In this document: piece after piece, positions 1 through 8,673 of the stretch
Position numbering within the stretch: the stretch's first letter is position 1
How the letters are laid out: every line of letters starts with the position of its first letter
Assembly (NCBI GenBank): GCA_036382855.1
Contig: DASVPO010000006.1
Coordinates: forward strand, 372,001 to 436,000
Length of the DNA: 64,000 bases
DNA from: DASVTR01 sp036382855
GTDB lineage: Bacteria; Acidobacteriota; Blastocatellia; Pyrinomonadales; Pyrinomonadaceae
Reading direction: 5' to 3'
Position numbers and translations under genes: made by a program
The notes under the pieces: model-generated
The model's input: only the letters and a program-made list of their open reading frames with translations
Databases searched by the model: none
What the model was told of the DNA's origin: nothing

Positions 1-711
1 CACGGCCCTGTGCGCGCTCGATGCACGCAAAGGACGATGATGCGCACGCATCCTGTCATCCTCTAACAACCATGCAGCGTCCTTCCCATACACCTTACGC
101 ATACGCCAGCGCGTTAACCTGTACGTGCTGAGCAACACGGGCGAAACAACATCGCCCATCAAAGGCGACGCAGCCAACCGCAGCAAAGGCTGCCGCTTCA
201 CTTCGTCGTTGACGACCGCATCCACCAGCACAAGGCGCTCGACACGTTCGCCGTAGTCAAGCGCACAAACGGCAGCAACCGCTCCGCCATATGAGCTTCC
301 GACGAAACTTGCGCGCTCGATTCCGAGCTTATCCATCAGACCCACGACGAGGCGCGCCTGCGCCTCAATCGTATACTCGCCCGCGCTCGGCTTTTCCGAA
401 AAACCGTAACCCATCAAATCCGGCACGATGACGCGAAACCCTGCCGCCGCTACGGGCAGCAAAACATCGCTCCACACAAACGTCGAAGCGCAGAAACCAT
501 GAATGAGAATGACAGCCGGCGCGTCTGCTGCACCCGCTTCCTGATAGTGCACGCGCACGCCATCAACATCCTCGAACCGCGAATGCTCCGAGTGTGGCAA
601 CTCCTGCTTGTGCTCCTCCCACACAACATCGCGCGGACGGCTCAAGAGCTTGGCGGCCAGCGCTGTTCCGGCTAAAGCGTATGCGCCCGCAATCCAGTAG
701 CGTTTTTTCAT
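1..711 (-). CDS. alpha/beta hydrolase, 3' end cut by window edge
   Basis: The reading frame runs on the minus strand from ATG at 711 to the window edge, giving 237 residues without a stop. It opens with a hydrophobic stretch (about residues 6-23) that could be a signal or membrane anchor. It then shows the alpha/beta-hydrolase layout: an HGF oxyanion motif near residue 71 and a nucleophile elbow GSSYGG near residue 138, whose second Ser should be the catalytic nucleophile. The acid and His of the triad would lie partly beyond the window. Substrate cannot be told; epoxide hydrolases, esterases and haloperoxidase-like enzymes share this pattern. It lies downstream of prkA on the same strand, separated by a hairpin, so it is probably a separate unit. 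Confidence 0.85.
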   Translation of the reverse strand, partial: MKKRYWIAGAYALAGTALAAKLLSRPRDVVWEEHKQELPHSEHSRFEDVDGVRVHYQEAGAADAPAVILIHGFCASTFVWSDVLLPVAAAGFRVIVPDLMGYGFSEKPSAGEYTIEAQARLVVGLMDKLGIERASFVGSSYGGAVAAVCALDYGERVERLVLVDAVVNDEVKRQPLLRLAASPLMGDVVSPVLLSTYRLTRWRMRKVYGKDAAWLLEDDRMRAHHRPLRASSAHRAV

Positions 712-729
712 AATCGTCAAAGATGAGAC

Positions 730-767
730 TAACGCCCGCACCTTTCGTGAGAAAAGCGCGGGCGTTA
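730..767 (-). terminator. hairpin downstream of prkA
   Basis: A 10-bp perfect stem, TAACGCCCGC at 730-739 with its complement at 758-767, sits between the prkA stop and the hydrolase start. The T-tract on the minus strand is weak, so intrinsic termination is plausible rather than certain. Confidence 0.5.
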
Positions 768-812
768 CGTCTGGTCTCCTTCAGAATGAGCCGCGAAGCG
801 CGCCGCACGCTG

Positions 813-2750
813 TTAGCGCGAGAGCAGCGTGCCGACGTAGGTCAAAAGCTCGTTGGCGCAGACGGGGCAATAGCCGTGGTCTTTAACGAGGCGGTCAACC
901 ACGTCGTTGATGCGCCGCGTCTGGTCCGGGTCGGGCGTCTTCGAGGAAGTAGTAATCTTCACAACGTCTTTCAGGTCGGCGAAGATTTTCTTTTCGATGG
1001 CTTCTTTAAGACGCTCGTGCGAGTTGTACTCAAAGGAGCGGCCCTTCCGCGCGTAGGAAGAGATGCGAATCAGAATCTCCTGCCGGAAAGTGTTCTTGGC
1101 GTTTTCGGAGATTCCGATTTGCTCTTCGATGGAGCGCATCAGTTGCTCGTCCGGCTCCATCTCCTCTTCGGTGATGGGATCTTTGATGCGTTCCTTGTTG
1201 CAGTAGGCTTCGACGTTGTCCAGATAGTTGTTGCACATCGTCCGCGCCATCTCTTCGAAGGAATAGACGAAGGCACGCTGGACTTCTATCTTCGCCAGTT
1301 CGTCGTATTCCTTGCGCGCCGCCGAAATCAGATTTAGGTAACGCTCGCGCTGGTCCGGGCTGATGCCCGTGTGCTGCTCGAAGCCGTCCTTGATGGCGCG
1401 CAAGGCGTCAATCGGGTTGATGCAGGTCACGCCGTCGCGCACGAGCGCGCTGGAAAGACGGTTGATGATGTAGCGAGGAGAGATTCCGTCCATGCCTTCG
1501 CGCACCGTTTCGTCTTTCAGTTCGCGCACGTCCTTGGACTTGTAACCCTCCACATCCTCGCCGTCGTAGAGCTTCATCTTTTTAACGATGTCAACGTTCT
1601 GCCGCTTCGGTTCTTCAAGGCGGGTCATCACGGCAAACATAGCTGCGACGCGCAAAGTGTTGGGCGCGATGTGTACGTTGCGCAGAACTTCGGATTGATT
1701 CAAGAGCTTGTCGTAGATGCGCTCTTCCTGCGAGACGCGCAGGTTGTAGGGCACACGCACGAGGATGATGCGGTCTTGCAGGGCTTCGGACTTACGGTTG
1801 CCTGCAAAGGAGATGTATTCGTTCTCGTTTGTGTGCGAGAGAATCACCTCGTCTGCGTAAATCATGGCGAAGCGGCCGGTCTTGATGTTCTGTTCCTGCG
1901 AGAGCGTCAGCAACGAGTAGAGAAACTTCTCGTCAACCTTCAGCATCTCCACGAACTCCATCAAGCCACGGTTGGCGATGTTCAACTCGCCGTCGAAACG
2001 GTAGGCGCGCGGGTCTGATTCGACGCCGACTTCACCGATGGTCGAAAGATCAATCGAGCCGGTTAGCTCCGTGATGTCCTGACTCTTCGGGTCGGAGGGC
2101 GCAAACGTGCCGATGCCGACGCGTTCTTTTTCGGAGAAGAGGATGCGCTGGATGCGAACGTCCTCGTGGCGGCCCTGATAGGTATGTTCGAGCGCGTAGC
2201 GACACTGCGGGCAAAGGTCGCCTTCGATGTAGATGCCGTAATGTTTCTCGATTTCGGCGCGGAGTTCGTGCGGAATGAGATGCAGCGGCTCTTCGTGCAT
2301 CGGGCAATCCTTGATGGCGAAGACCGCGCCCGACTCACCACGCGTCCAATCTTCGAGGCCGCGCTTGAGCATCGTGACGATTGTGCTTTTGCCGCCGCCC
2401 ACCGGGCCCATCAAGAGCAGGATGCGCTTGCGGACTTCGAGGCGCTGCGCCGCCGATTTGAAATACTCGACGATGCGCGCAATCGGCTCTTCGATACCGA
2501 AGAGTTCCTGTGCGAAGAAGTTGTAGCGTGTGATTTCGTCGCGCTTGCCTTCGTTAAGCTTCTCGACGCCCGCGGCGTGAATCATGTCGTTGATGCGCGC
2601 ATGCGAGAGCTGGGCGATGCGCGGATTCTGCGAGACTAATTCGAAGTAGTCGCGGAAGCTGCCTTCCCAGCGCAGCAGTTCGCGTTCGCGGCGCAGGTCT
2701 TCAAGCCGCTCGCTGATATTAAATTGATGATTGCCATCCTGCTCTTGCAT
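813..2750 (-). CDS. prkA: PrkA-type serine protein kinase / AAA+ protein
   Basis: The 645-residue product matches the full length of the PrkA/YeaG family: an N-terminal AAA+ module with Walker A GPVGGGKS (115-122, Lys121), and a C-terminal PrkA domain. Cys/His positions suggest metal binding: CPMH near 149-152, CPQC at 180-183, and CPVC close to the C-terminus. Family members are cytoplasmic stress and stationary-phase proteins described as Ser kinases and, for some, as AAA+ proteases. In many bacteria prkA sits with a yeaH-type (DUF444) and a SpoVR gene; neither is here, so this copy is an orphan in its local context. It starts with ATG at 2750 after a roughly 400-bp leader containing strong secondary structure. 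Confidence 0.95.
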   Translation of the reverse strand: MQEQDGNHQFNISERLEDLRRERELLRWEGSFRDYFELVSQNPRIAQLSHARINDMIHAAGVEKLNEGKRDEITRYNFFAQELFGIEEPIARIVEYFKSAAQRLEVRKRILLLMGPVGGGKSTIVTMLKRGLEDWTRGESGAVFAIKDCPMHEEPLHLIPHELRAEIEKHYGIYIEGDLCPQCRYALEHTYQGRHEDVRIQRILFSEKERVGIGTFAPSDPKSQDITELTGSIDLSTIGEVGVESDPRAYRFDGELNIANRGLMEFVEMLKVDEKFLYSLLTLSQEQNIKTGRFAMIYADEVILSHTNENEYISFAGNRKSEALQDRIILVRVPYNLRVSQEERIYDKLLNQSEVLRNVHIAPNTLRVAAMFAVMTRLEEPKRQNVDIVKKMKLYDGEDVEGYKSKDVRELKDETVREGMDGISPRYIINRLSSALVRDGVTCINPIDALRAIKDGFEQHTGISPDQRERYLNLISAARKEYDELAKIEVQRAFVYSFEEMARTMCNNYLDNVEAYCNKERIKDPITEEEMEPDEQLMRSIEEQIGISENAKNTFRQEILIRISSYARKGRSFEYNSHERLKEAIEKKIFADLKDVVKITTSSKTPDPDQTRRINDVVDRLVKDHGYCPVCANELLTYVGTLLSR

Positions 2751-3149
2751 AGCCTTTCAATACCTCATCGGCTTCGCGCGTGGGGACGGCGTGCGTTAAA
2801 TTCACGCCCTTCGTTTGGCCCGGCCGCAAGGGCACGCACGTCTCATGCGCGCCCGGCGGAGCCGTGCCCCTACTGGAATAAGACCTCGATATGCGCAGCG
2901 TCACGCGCGCGACAAAGCGTGCGGCGTATCGTCGAAGTCGGTTCCCAATCAAGCGCATTCAGCTTGCAGCCCTTGCGGCCAAAGAAAAAGTCGGCCGCTT
3001 CGAGGCTGGCGGCTGAATGCTTATCAATGATCTAGGTTGACAATTGAGCGGTAGGGAGAATCTTCCTTGAGCGGGGAAGCGTTGCCGCTCATCGGCCACC
3101 CCGGTCTTGTTGCTGTTGCTCAGTATAACACAGCCAGACGGGCAGTTAG
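2751..3149. other. gene-free leader/intergenic between truB and prkA
   Basis: No convincing gene is seen; the small ORFs overlapping this stretch lack coding features. It contains the nested hairpin at 2951-3022 and a second imperfect stem-loop around 3045-3100. Transcription from truB toward prkA would cross it, so it may be a prkA 5' leader. Confidence 0.5.
2951..3022. repeat. nested palindrome (stable hairpin)
   Basis: Three nested stems are visible: CATTCAGC (2956-2963) with 3012-3019, AGCC (2968-2971) with 3004-3007, and GCGGCC (2975-2980) with GGCCGC (2993-2998). The apical loop is AAAGAAAAAGTC. The A/G-rich loop recalls the loops of the 7-bp repeat palindromes elsewhere in the window, though no 7-bp period is evident here. 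Confidence 0.6.
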
Positions 3150-4109
3150 TCAATCCTTATTTTCGGAGACTAACAGAACGCGCGGGCGCAACCTTTGCGT
3201 CTGCGCTTCGTAAACCCCGACGGCTATCAGAGACCCGCGCTCGTCTTGCAGGCGGACGTACGCGCCGTCCTCAAACTTCGCCTCGTCGGCCGCCGCCGGC
3301 AGCCGCAAGGCCACGCCCTGCATTGCTCGCCGGGCCTCGCCGTCCGTTAGATGCACGAAAGGCATAAACGAGAGCGCTGCCTCCGGCGGAAGAAGAATGT
3401 CACCGGGCGCTCTTTCTTGCAGCGCATCAAGGGTGATTGCCTCTGCGATGCTAAACTGCCCGGCACGCGTGCGGCGCAAAACAGCCAGGTGCGCGCCCGT
3501 CGAGAGGCGTTCGCCAATCTCTTCGGCCAGCACACGGATATATGTTCCGGCCGAGCAGACGACGCGCACAGAGAGGTCGCACGTCCCGTCCTCGTTGTGC
3601 CGTAGCAGCGCGCCGTCCGTGCTGCGCACGACTTCGAGTTGATGAATCGTGATTGGCACGGGCTTGCGTTCTATCTCCTCGCCACGTCGGGCCAACTCGT
3701 AGAGCTTCCGGCCCTGCACTTTCTTGGCCGAATACATCGGAGGCACTTGCATGCGCGCTCCGCGCAAACCCTCAAGCGCAGCTTCAATCTCATCATCCGT
3801 CCAAGCTCGCGGACTCTGGACTCTAGACTTTAGACTCTGGACTTCTTCTTCTTTCGGCTCTCCCGTCGCATCGCCCGTCTCAGTCGAGTAGCCGAAACGG
3901 ATAAGCGCCTCATACTCTTTCTCCGCGCCACTCAAAAACTGCGCGAGGCGCGTCGCGCGCCCGACGAGCACGACCAGCACGCCCGTCGCGAACGGGTCGA
4001 GCGTCCCCGTATGGCCCACGCGCTTCTCCTTCAGTTGACGACGCACGTGCGCCACAACGTCGTGCGACGTGAGGCCAGCGGGCTTGTCTATAATCAGTAT
4101 GCCCTGCAT
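3150..4109 (-). CDS. truB: tRNA pseudouridine(55) synthase TruB
   Basis: TruB isomerises U55 in the T-psi-C arm of tRNA. The 319-residue product has the diagnostic block GHTGTLDPFATG, with catalytic Asp38, an N-terminal IDKPAGLTSHD motif, the YSAKKVQG segment, and a C-terminal PUA-like extension. Odd feature: about residues 86-101 (VQSLKSRVQSPR region) are encoded by five tandem 7-bp units at 3811-3845. These insert into the variable linker that separates the catalytic block from the EALEGLRG region, and the frame is kept. The gene is divergent from recX with 88 bp between the starts. Confidence 0.97.
   Translation of the reverse strand: MQGILIIDKPAGLTSHDVVAHVRRQLKEKRVGHTGTLDPFATGVLVVLVGRATRLAQFLSGAEKEYEALIRFGYSTETGDATGEPKEEEVQSLKSRVQSPRAWTDDEIEAALEGLRGARMQVPPMYSAKKVQGRKLYELARRGEEIERKPVPITIHQLEVVRSTDGALLRHNEDGTCDLSVRVVCSAGTYIRVLAEEIGERLSTGAHLAVLRRTRAGQFSIAEAITLDALQERAPGDILLPPEAALSFMPFVHLTDGEARRAMQGVALRLPAAADEAKFEDGAYVRLQDERGSLIAVGVYEAQTQRLRPRVLLVSENKD
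3811..3845. repeat. five 7-bp units inside truB
   Basis: The + strand reads GGACTCT, GGACTCT, AGACTTT, AGACTCT, GGACTTC in exact 7-bp register. Read on the minus strand this is the AGTCCAn/AGTCTAn family found as palindromes at 9492-9553 and 34240-34297. Only one arm is present, and it is translated as part of TruB. Confidence 0.85.
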
Positions 4110-4197
4110 GAGTCTGGATTGTAGGTGGTCGTGTGAGGAATTGAAAATGGTGGGTGGTTTGCCAGCCGCTCCGGCGTTGCGTTAGAGTTGATCGCAA

Positions 4198-4785
4198 ATG
4201 CAGAAACGCAGGTGGAAAGCTAATCGCGTGCGCGCTGGCGTGGAAGAGACAAACGAGCGCGAGAGTCGGCCGTTGAACCCGGAGAAGGCGCGGGAGCGAA
4301 CGATGCAGCGTGCCGTGAAGCTGCTGGCGGCGAAGCCGCGCTCCGTCGGTGAACTGCGCGAGCGGCTGCTGGAAAAGCAGTGGACCAACGAGGAGATTGT
4401 TGACGCCGTACTGGAGAAGCTGCGCGAATACGGTTATCTGGATGATGAGCGGTATGCTTTCGGATATGCGTCTTTCAAGGTGCGGCAGAAGCCCGTCGGG
4501 CGGCAACGCCTACAGCGTGCGCTGGCCTTGAAGAAGGTGGATAAGGAGACGGCCGACGAAGCATTGAAGCTTGTGTTTGAGGAGACGCCGGAGGACGTGT
4601 TGATTGAGCGTGCGATTGAGAAGCGCGTGCGCTTGCGTGGGCGGCCCTCGACGCGTGCGGAGACGAAGAGTCTGTTTGACCATCTGCTGAGGCAGGGGTT
4701 TTCGTATGAGTTGGTGATTCGGAAGGTGCGCGCGGTGTCGGAGACGGATGTTGATGAAGAGGAAGCTGACTCTGACTCGCTCTGA
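4198..4785 (+). CDS. recX: regulatory protein RecX
   Basis: RecX binds RecA filaments and limits recombinase activity. The 195-residue product shows the tandem three-helix repeats of the family: the AVKLLAAKPRSVGELRERL block, the YGYLDDERYAFGYA block, and the terminal LFDHLLRQGFSYELVIRKV repeat. The first 35 residues are basic and not conserved; no clear ribosome site precedes the ATG at 4198, so a later start (ATG 4303) is possible. recA is not in the window. It is divergent from truB. Confidence 0.85.
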   Translation: MQKRRWKANRVRAGVEETNERESRPLNPEKARERTMQRAVKLLAAKPRSVGELRERLLEKQWTNEEIVDAVLEKLREYGYLDDERYAFGYASFKVRQKPVGRQRLQRALALKKVDKETADEALKLVFEETPEDVLIERAIEKRVRLRGRPSTRAETKSLFDHLLRQGFSYELVIRKVRAVSETDVDEEEADSDSL

Positions 4786-4828
4786 ACTAAGGCTCAATGA
4801 CACGCTAAAACTAAGGCTCAACGACACG
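4785..4828. repeat. 20-bp direct repeat after recX
   Basis: AACTAAGGCTCAAtGACACG at 4785-4804 recurs with one mismatch at 4809-4828, starting in the recX stop codon. The rest of the 313-bp gap before alaS (to 5098) shows no gene and no clear promoter or T-box leader. Confidence 0.7.
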
Positions 4829-5098
4829 AAGACTGAAAGGCGTGCTCGCACTATTTACGTTGAATCACGCAGAGATTCCTGTTTTAGTTCGCCCGCATTA
4901 AGCGTCGAAGCTGTGCGTTAACAGCTTATTTCTCAAGGTGTTCAGCCCGTCCGAGCGAGCGCGCACTTTTGCAGCCACATCGCGCGTGTTACACTTTTCA
5001 ATTCCTGTCAGCGCCGGAAAGTTTGCCTTCCGTGTCGTGAAGATTGACCGAACGGCTTGCTGCTGGCTGACTGTTTGAAAGCTGAGTGCGTAAAGATT

Positions 5099-7777
5099 AT
5101 GAACGGAAATGAGATTCGACAGAAATTTTTAGACTACTTTGAGAGCAAAGGGCATCGCGTCGTGCGCAGCAGCCCGCTCCTGCCTGCCAATGACCCGACG
5201 CTGCTTTTTACAAACGCCGGGATGAACCAGTTTAAGGATGTCTTCACGGGCGCAGAGCCGCGCGACTATTCGCGTGCGGCCTCCTCGCAGAAGTGTGTCC
5301 GCGCCGGCGGCAAGCACAACGATCTGGACGAAGTCGGCAAGACCGCGCGCCATCATACCTTCTTCGAGATGCTCGGCAATTTCTCCTTCGGAGACTACTT
5401 CAAGCGCGAGGCCATACAGTTTGCATGGGACTTGCTCACAAAAGAATTCAAGCTGCCGGTAGAGCGTTTGTGGTTTTCCGTCTACACGACGGACGACGAG
5501 GCCGCCGCGTTGTGGGAAGAAGTCGGCGCAAGTCCTGAGCGCATCCTGCGCTTCGGCGAGAAGGACAACTTCTGGCAGATGGGCGACACGGGCCCCTGCG
5601 GCCCTTGCAGCGAGATTCATTATTACATGGGCGAAGACCCCGACGACCCCAAGAAGAACTCGGCGGAATTCGTCAACGGCCCCGGCGATACGACGATGGA
5701 AATCTGGAATCTGGTCTTCATGCAATATGAACGCACGAAGAACAGTAAGGGCGAGATAGTGCAAACTCCTTTGCCCAAGCCGTCGGTTGATACGGGCGCT
5801 GGATTAGAGCGCTTAGCGGTCGTCCTGCAAGGCGTCAAATCAAACTACGATACGGACCTGATTCGCCCCATCATTGATTTCACGGCCCAACTCTCAGACC
5901 GTAATTATGAGCCCGACTCTAACGAGGGCTTCAGTATGCGCGTCATCGCAGACCACGCGCGCACCACGGCCTTCGCCATCGCAGACGGCATCCTTCCCGG
6001 CAACGAAGGGCGCAACTACGTTCTCAGGAAAATCATGCGCCGCGCCATCTATCAGGGCCGCCACGCGCTTCAGTTTGACGACCTCTTCTTTTACAAGGTG
6101 ACAAACTTCGTCGTCGAGCTAATGCGCGAAGCTTACCCGGAGCTTGAAGCCTCGCGCGAATTCATAGAGCGCATGGTCAAGCTCGAAGAGACGCGCTTCA
6201 GTTCTACCTTAACCGTCGGCTTGCAGAAACTGGACGCGCTCTTTGCCGTCAACAACGATGGCGCGATGCCCGACTACAAAGAACTCGCGCGCCTCTACGA
6301 TACCTTCGGCACGCCGCGTGACCTGATCCGCGTCAGCATGGAAGAGCGCGGCTTCCGTCTCGCGGAGGAAGCCTTCAACGAGCGCTTCGACACAGCGCTC
6401 AAAGAGATTCAGCAGAAGAGCGTGCGCGAGCAAGCGGCGGCTGAAACGAAAACCAAGGCCATCTACGGCCAGATCGCCGGGCGCGTCAACAGAACGGAAT
6501 TTACAGGCTACGAAGGCACGCGTCTTGACGGCGCACGCGTCCTCGCGCTCATCGTCAACGAAGATGAGGTGCAGGAGTTAAAGGAAGGCGAAGACGGCGA
6601 AGTCATCCTCGACCGCACGCCCTTCTACGCAGAATCAGGCGGGCAGGTCGGAGACACAGGCGCGCTCATCAGCGGCCAGACACACGTCGTCGTCAACGAC
6701 ACGGTCTCGCCCACGAGCGGCCTTGTCGTCCATCGCGTCACAATCGAACGCGGAAGCTTGCGCACCGATGATGAATTGACGGCTCAGGTTGACGTTGAGA
6801 AACGCGACGCCACGCGCCGCAACCACACGGCAACGCACCTGCTGCACGCAGCCCTGCGCGAAGTCCTCGGCTCACACGTCAAGCAGGCTGGCTCTGTCGT
6901 TGCTCCCAACTACCTGCGCTTCGACTTCTCCCATTTTCAACCCCTGACGCGCGACGAGATAGCAGAGCTTGAACGTCTCGTTAATTATCAAATCATTCGC
7001 AACGAGCGCGTCCAGACGGATGTTCTCTCCCTCGACGAGGCGATGCGCTCCGGCGCGGTGGCCCTCTTCGGTGAAAAATACGCAGAGCAGGTGAGGGTGC
7101 TGACCGTGCCCGGTTTTTCCAAAGAACTCTGCGGCGGCACACACGTCCGCGCAACGGGCGACATCGGCCTCTTCAAAATCACCAGCGACGAATCCATCGC
7201 CTCCGGCACACGCCGTATCCGCGCCGTCACGGGAGCCGATGCCTTCACGCGTTTTCAGGAGACGGAGGCCATCGTTGACCAGGTCGCCGGTGACCTGCGC
7301 GCCTCGCGCACGGAGCTTCCGGCAGCAGTCGGTCGTCTTCAGGAAGAATTGAAGAAGGCGCGACGCGACGCAGACGAGCTACGCATGAAGATTGCGACCG
7401 GCGCAATCAATACTTCTTCCGGCAACGGCAGCGACGCACGCGAAGTGGCAGGTGGTGTGAAAGTGCTGGCGCGTGAGGCCAGCGGCCTCGATGCCGCCGG
7501 AATGCGACAACTCTCCGATACGCTGCTTGCGCGTATCAACTCCGGCATCGTCGTCCTGGGGCGCAGCGGCGACGGCAAAGTCTCGCTCATCGTTCGCACT
7601 TCGCCCGATTTAGCCAAGCGCGTCCCGGCAGGGCAGGTCATTAAAGAACTCGCGCCCATTGTTGGCGGGCGTGGCGGCGGCAAACCCGACATGGCAGAAG
7701 GCGGCGGAAGCCAGCCCGAAAAACTGGCCGAAGCGCTCGAAGCAAGCTACCAGATTGTCGAGCGACTGCTGGGATAA
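5099..7777 (+). CDS. alaS: alanyl-tRNA synthetase
   Basis: AlaRS charges tRNA-Ala and clears mischarged Ser/Gly. I chose ATG 5099 (892 residues) because the family begins at EIRQKFLDYFESKGH; the frame extends upstream to a TTG at 5057 with no homologous residues. Visible domains, in order, are: the class II catalytic core with the LFTNAGMNQFKD motif; the tRNA-recognition region; an editing domain with HTATH and CGGTH zinc/active-site motifs; a coiled-coil segment; and a C-Ala domain ending in the GGRGGGKPDMAEGGG glycine-rich block. Length is typical. It is followed by a bidirectional hairpin terminator. Confidence 0.97.
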   Translation: MNGNEIRQKFLDYFESKGHRVVRSSPLLPANDPTLLFTNAGMNQFKDVFTGAEPRDYSRAASSQKCVRAGGKHNDLDEVGKTARHHTFFEMLGNFSFGDYFKREAIQFAWDLLTKEFKLPVERLWFSVYTTDDEAAALWEEVGASPERILRFGEKDNFWQMGDTGPCGPCSEIHYYMGEDPDDPKKNSAEFVNGPGDTTMEIWNLVFMQYERTKNSKGEIVQTPLPKPSVDTGAGLERLAVVLQGVKSNYDTDLIRPIIDFTAQLSDRNYEPDSNEGFSMRVIADHARTTAFAIADGILPGNEGRNYVLRKIMRRAIYQGRHALQFDDLFFYKVTNFVVELMREAYPELEASREFIERMVKLEETRFSSTLTVGLQKLDALFAVNNDGAMPDYKELARLYDTFGTPRDLIRVSMEERGFRLAEEAFNERFDTALKEIQQKSVREQAAAETKTKAIYGQIAGRVNRTEFTGYEGTRLDGARVLALIVNEDEVQELKEGEDGEVILDRTPFYAESGGQVGDTGALISGQTHVVVNDTVSPTSGLVVHRVTIERGSLRTDDELTAQVDVEKRDATRRNHTATHLLHAALREVLGSHVKQAGSVVAPNYLRFDFSHFQPLTRDEIAELERLVNYQIIRNERVQTDVLSLDEAMRSGAVALFGEKYAEQVRVLTVPGFSKELCGGTHVRATGDIGLFKITSDESIASGTRRIRAVTGADAFTRFQETEAIVDQVAGDLRASRTELPAAVGRLQEELKKARRDADELRMKIATGAINTSSGNGSDAREVAGGVKVLAREASGLDAAGMRQLSDTLLARINSGIVVLGRSGDGKVSLIVRTSPDLAKRVPAGQVIKELAPIVGGRGGGKPDMAEGGGSQPEKLAEALEASYQIVERLLG

Positions 7778-7802
7778 ACCAACCAACGAACACCATAAAC
7801 AC

Positions 7803-7852
7803 CAAGCGCCAGCATCAGGTTTTCTTCCACAAAAACCCGACGCTGGCGCTTG
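7803..7852. terminator. bidirectional hairpin after alaS
   Basis: An 11-bp perfect stem, CAAGCGCCAGC (7803-7813) with 7842-7852, encloses an inner GGTTTT/AAAACC stem. It lies between the convergent alaS and the peptidoglycan-binding gene. Confidence 0.6.
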
Positions 7853-7890
7853 ACCCTTCGACTTCCCCCCTTGTCAAAGGAAGATTGTCG

Positions 7891-8244
7891 CTACATGGCC
7901 TTCTGCTTCTCGGTCAGCGTGATGCCCATTTTTTCGAGCGTCAATTTGTTGAGCGTGCCCGTCACCTTGATGCTCTCCGCTTCCTGATACTTCCTCAAGC
8001 CTGCGCGCGTGTCATCGTTGAGTTGGCCCGTCTGCTCGCCCGCGTAGTAGCCGCGCTGCTTGAGAAGCGCCTGCGCCTGTTTGATCTGGTCTTTGGTGGC
8101 GCGGAAGATGGGGCCGCGTTTCTTCTTAGTGCCAGCCTCCTGAGTTTGCGTCGTGGAAGAACTATTTGCATTCTGCGCAGCCGCCGTCAAAGAGAAGGCC
8201 ATCAGCAGCATCAGGGTCAACAACCCCGTGAGGACTCTATTCAT
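7891..8244 (-). CDS. secreted peptidoglycan-binding-like small protein
   Basis: The 117-residue product has a classical signal peptide (about residues 1-24, ending AAAQ) and then a low-complexity Ser/Thr/Gln stretch. The C-terminal part, from about residue 50, resembles a PG_binding_1 three-helix domain: IKQAQALLKQRGYYAGEQTGQLNDDTRAGLRKYQ is typical of the family, here split by me into the helix-turn-helix pair and a following LTLEKMGI helix. It should be periplasmic, possibly binding cell wall. A good ribosome site (AAAGGAG, 8 nt before ATG) supports the start. It is convergent with alaS and alone in its unit. Confidence 0.8.
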   Translation of the reverse strand: MNRVLTGLLTLMLLMAFSLTAAAQNANSSSTTQTQEAGTKKKRGPIFRATKDQIKQAQALLKQRGYYAGEQTGQLNDDTRAGLRKYQEAESIKVTGTLNKLTLEKMGITLTEKQKAM

Positions 8245-8673
8245 TATTCAAGCTCCTTTGTCGTGATTAGTTAATGACTGGACGCGCTCAAAGAGAGCAC
8301 GCTCTAAATTTGAGACGCACGGAGACCATCCAAGACGGCCGTATCATACAATCGCTGTCAAGACCTTTAAGGCCCTATTTCTTCATCCACACGAAAAAAG
8401 CCGTTCCATCTCGCAATAATCGTTGCAAACCCGGCCTCGTTAGTTGCCCTGCAAGGCTAGTTGCCGGAATTTAAGTTGTCAAGAGGACAAGTGTTGGCAG
8501 TTTTCTAAAAATGTTGTTAATCCTTAAACAACATGCTACTATCTTCAGGAGCGCCGTAAACGGGCGCTTTTGAAGCGCTCCAGGCCAGTCTAATCTTCTT
8601 GCCTCAGTTGCTCACGTTCGCAATCCAGCCGGAGCAGAACAGCTTTCTAACCACAAATCAAGGGACAGGTAAG
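8245..8673. other. divergent intergenic region with a promoter
   Basis: This gap separates two divergent secreted cell-wall genes. The promoter at 8514-8542 is the only element I can support; the rest shows no ORF with coding features. Transcripts from that promoter would carry a leader of about 125 nt. Confidence 0.5.
8514..8542 (+). promoter_or_regulatory. sigma-70-like promoter for the transglycosylase gene
   Basis: A -35 box TTGTTA (8514-8519) and a -10 box TACTAT (8537-8542) are separated by exactly 17 bp in an AT-rich island upstream of the lytic transglycosylase gene. Confidence 0.6.

Noticed and set aside
3037..3042. TTGACA box on the plus strand near 3037
   Set aside because: No -10 box at 16-18 bp and no plus-strand gene downstream.
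4786..5098. T-box leader upstream of alaS
   Set aside because: No T-box consensus or antiterminator was seen; the region only holds a 20-bp direct repeat.
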